Shown: positions 32,702 to 33,026 of the stretch, piece by piece | Position numbering within the stretch: the stretch's first letter is position 1 | Layout: the number at the start of each line of letters is the position of its first letter | From: Acidobacteriota bacterium | GTDB lineage: Bacteria > Acidobacteriota > JAAYUB01 | Assembly: GCA_012517875.1 (NCBI GenBank) | Contig: JAAYUB010000161.1 | Span: forward strand, 1-33,026 | Direction: 5' to 3' | DNA: 33,026 bases | Translations under genes and position numbers: made by a program | The notes under the pieces: model-generated | The model's database searches: none | Seen by the model: only the letters and a program-made list of their open reading frames with translations | What the model was told of the DNA's origin: nothing

Positions 32702-33026
32702 ATGGAAGTCAATGTCGATGTGAACGGCGCTCGTCGTCCTGCCGGATCGGCACTCCTGTCCTGGCTCTATTTCCTCGCGGGCCTGCTCCTCGCCGCCGTC
32801 ATCCTGAGGATCGCCGCCTGGGACCCCGCCGCCGACGCTCGCTGGCTTCGGGTTGCGGCGGTGGCCTTTCTCGGCCTGAAGTACCGCTCCCTCCCGGCCG
32901 CCCTGGAACTCTACACCGTGTTCTGGCTCGGCGATATGCTGGGCGGCGGCGCGGTCCGCTTTCTCCCGCTGGTCGCCGCCGTGCCGCTCTACGCGGGCTG
33001 GGCCCCGCCGCGGCTCATGCGGGCCG
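32702..33026 (+). CDS. Integral membrane protein, cut by the window end
   Basis: The frame is open from ATG at 32702 to the window edge, giving the first 108 residues. The sequence begins MEVNVDVNGARRPAGS and then has hydrophobic segments at about 17-37 (LLSWLYFLAGLLLAAVIL), near 50-58 and at about 70-95 (FWLGDMLGGG, LPLVAAVPLYAGW). It contains LKYRSLPAALELYTVFW between them. No family is recognised. GAGAGG lies just upstream, and a promoter is at 32,574. Codon use is strongly GC-rich at third positions, as in neighbouring genes, which supports coding. The GTG at 32720 is an alternative start. Confidence 0.7.
   Translation, partial: MEVNVDVNGARRPAGSALLSWLYFLAGLLLAAVILRIAAWDPAADARWLRVAAVAFLGLKYRSLPAALELYTVFWLGDMLGGGAVRFLPLVAAVPLYAGWAPPRLMRA

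Overview
The window looks like a chromosomal segment of a high-GC, non-phototrophic bacterium. The mix of a tricorn-type S41 protease, an S55 peptidase, M24, C45 and C69 peptidases, FolE2, a long-form urocanase and secreted beta-propeller proteins suggests an Acidobacteriota-like organism. That assignment is an inference from gene content; there is no rRNA or marker tree to test it. No phage, insertion sequence transposase or CRISPR array is visible.

Layout. 1-1,615: degenerate tandem repeats and a secreted C45-type hydrolase. 1,603-8,667: a tightly packed minus-strand run, transcribed as membrane PIN-TRAM protein, ispF, S55 peptidase, secreted beta-propeller and M24 peptidase. 8,954-10,072: a plus-strand membrane acyltransferase. 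10,083-12,975 (minus): rnhA overlapping folE2, then a protein that looks like receiver-like plus PilZ-like. 13,041-13,540: a promoter, a repeat cluster, and tRNA-Gln(CUG) with its own promoter and terminator. 13,772-16,747: an atypical SDR, a palindromic intergenic element, a secreted protein of unknown function and a divergent secreted beta-propeller-like protein.

16,868-21,554 (plus) holds the most unusual cluster. A membrane zinc peptidase of the YugP type is followed by a 918-residue protein with an Hsp90/GHKL-type ATPase domain, a membrane segment, a transglutaminase-like domain with a Cys-His-Asp triad, a second membrane segment and a cytoplasmic tail. A gene overlapping it by four bases encodes what reads as a degenerate version of the same ATPase domain. 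The active/inactive ATPase pair, with the catalytic transglutaminase domain predicted outside the membrane, is the best candidate for an undescribed system here.

21,661-23,298: exported C69 dipeptidase, then a clear terminator. 23,621-24,580: AEC-family transporter (minus). 24,650-25,016: the largest repeat cluster. 25,031-29,888 (minus): a three-gene unit of tricorn-like protease, SAM methyltransferase and TerB-like protein. 30,040-32,052 (plus): urocanate hydratase with a divergent promoter. 32,053-32,701: REP-like palindromes and direct repeats. 32,702-end: a truncated membrane-protein gene.

Two window-wide patterns stand out. A multi-module degenerate short tandem repeat cassette recurs at four places, with the same module order and strand polarity where more than one module is present. 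Three minus-strand genes share an extended -10 promoter of the form TGnTATAAT.
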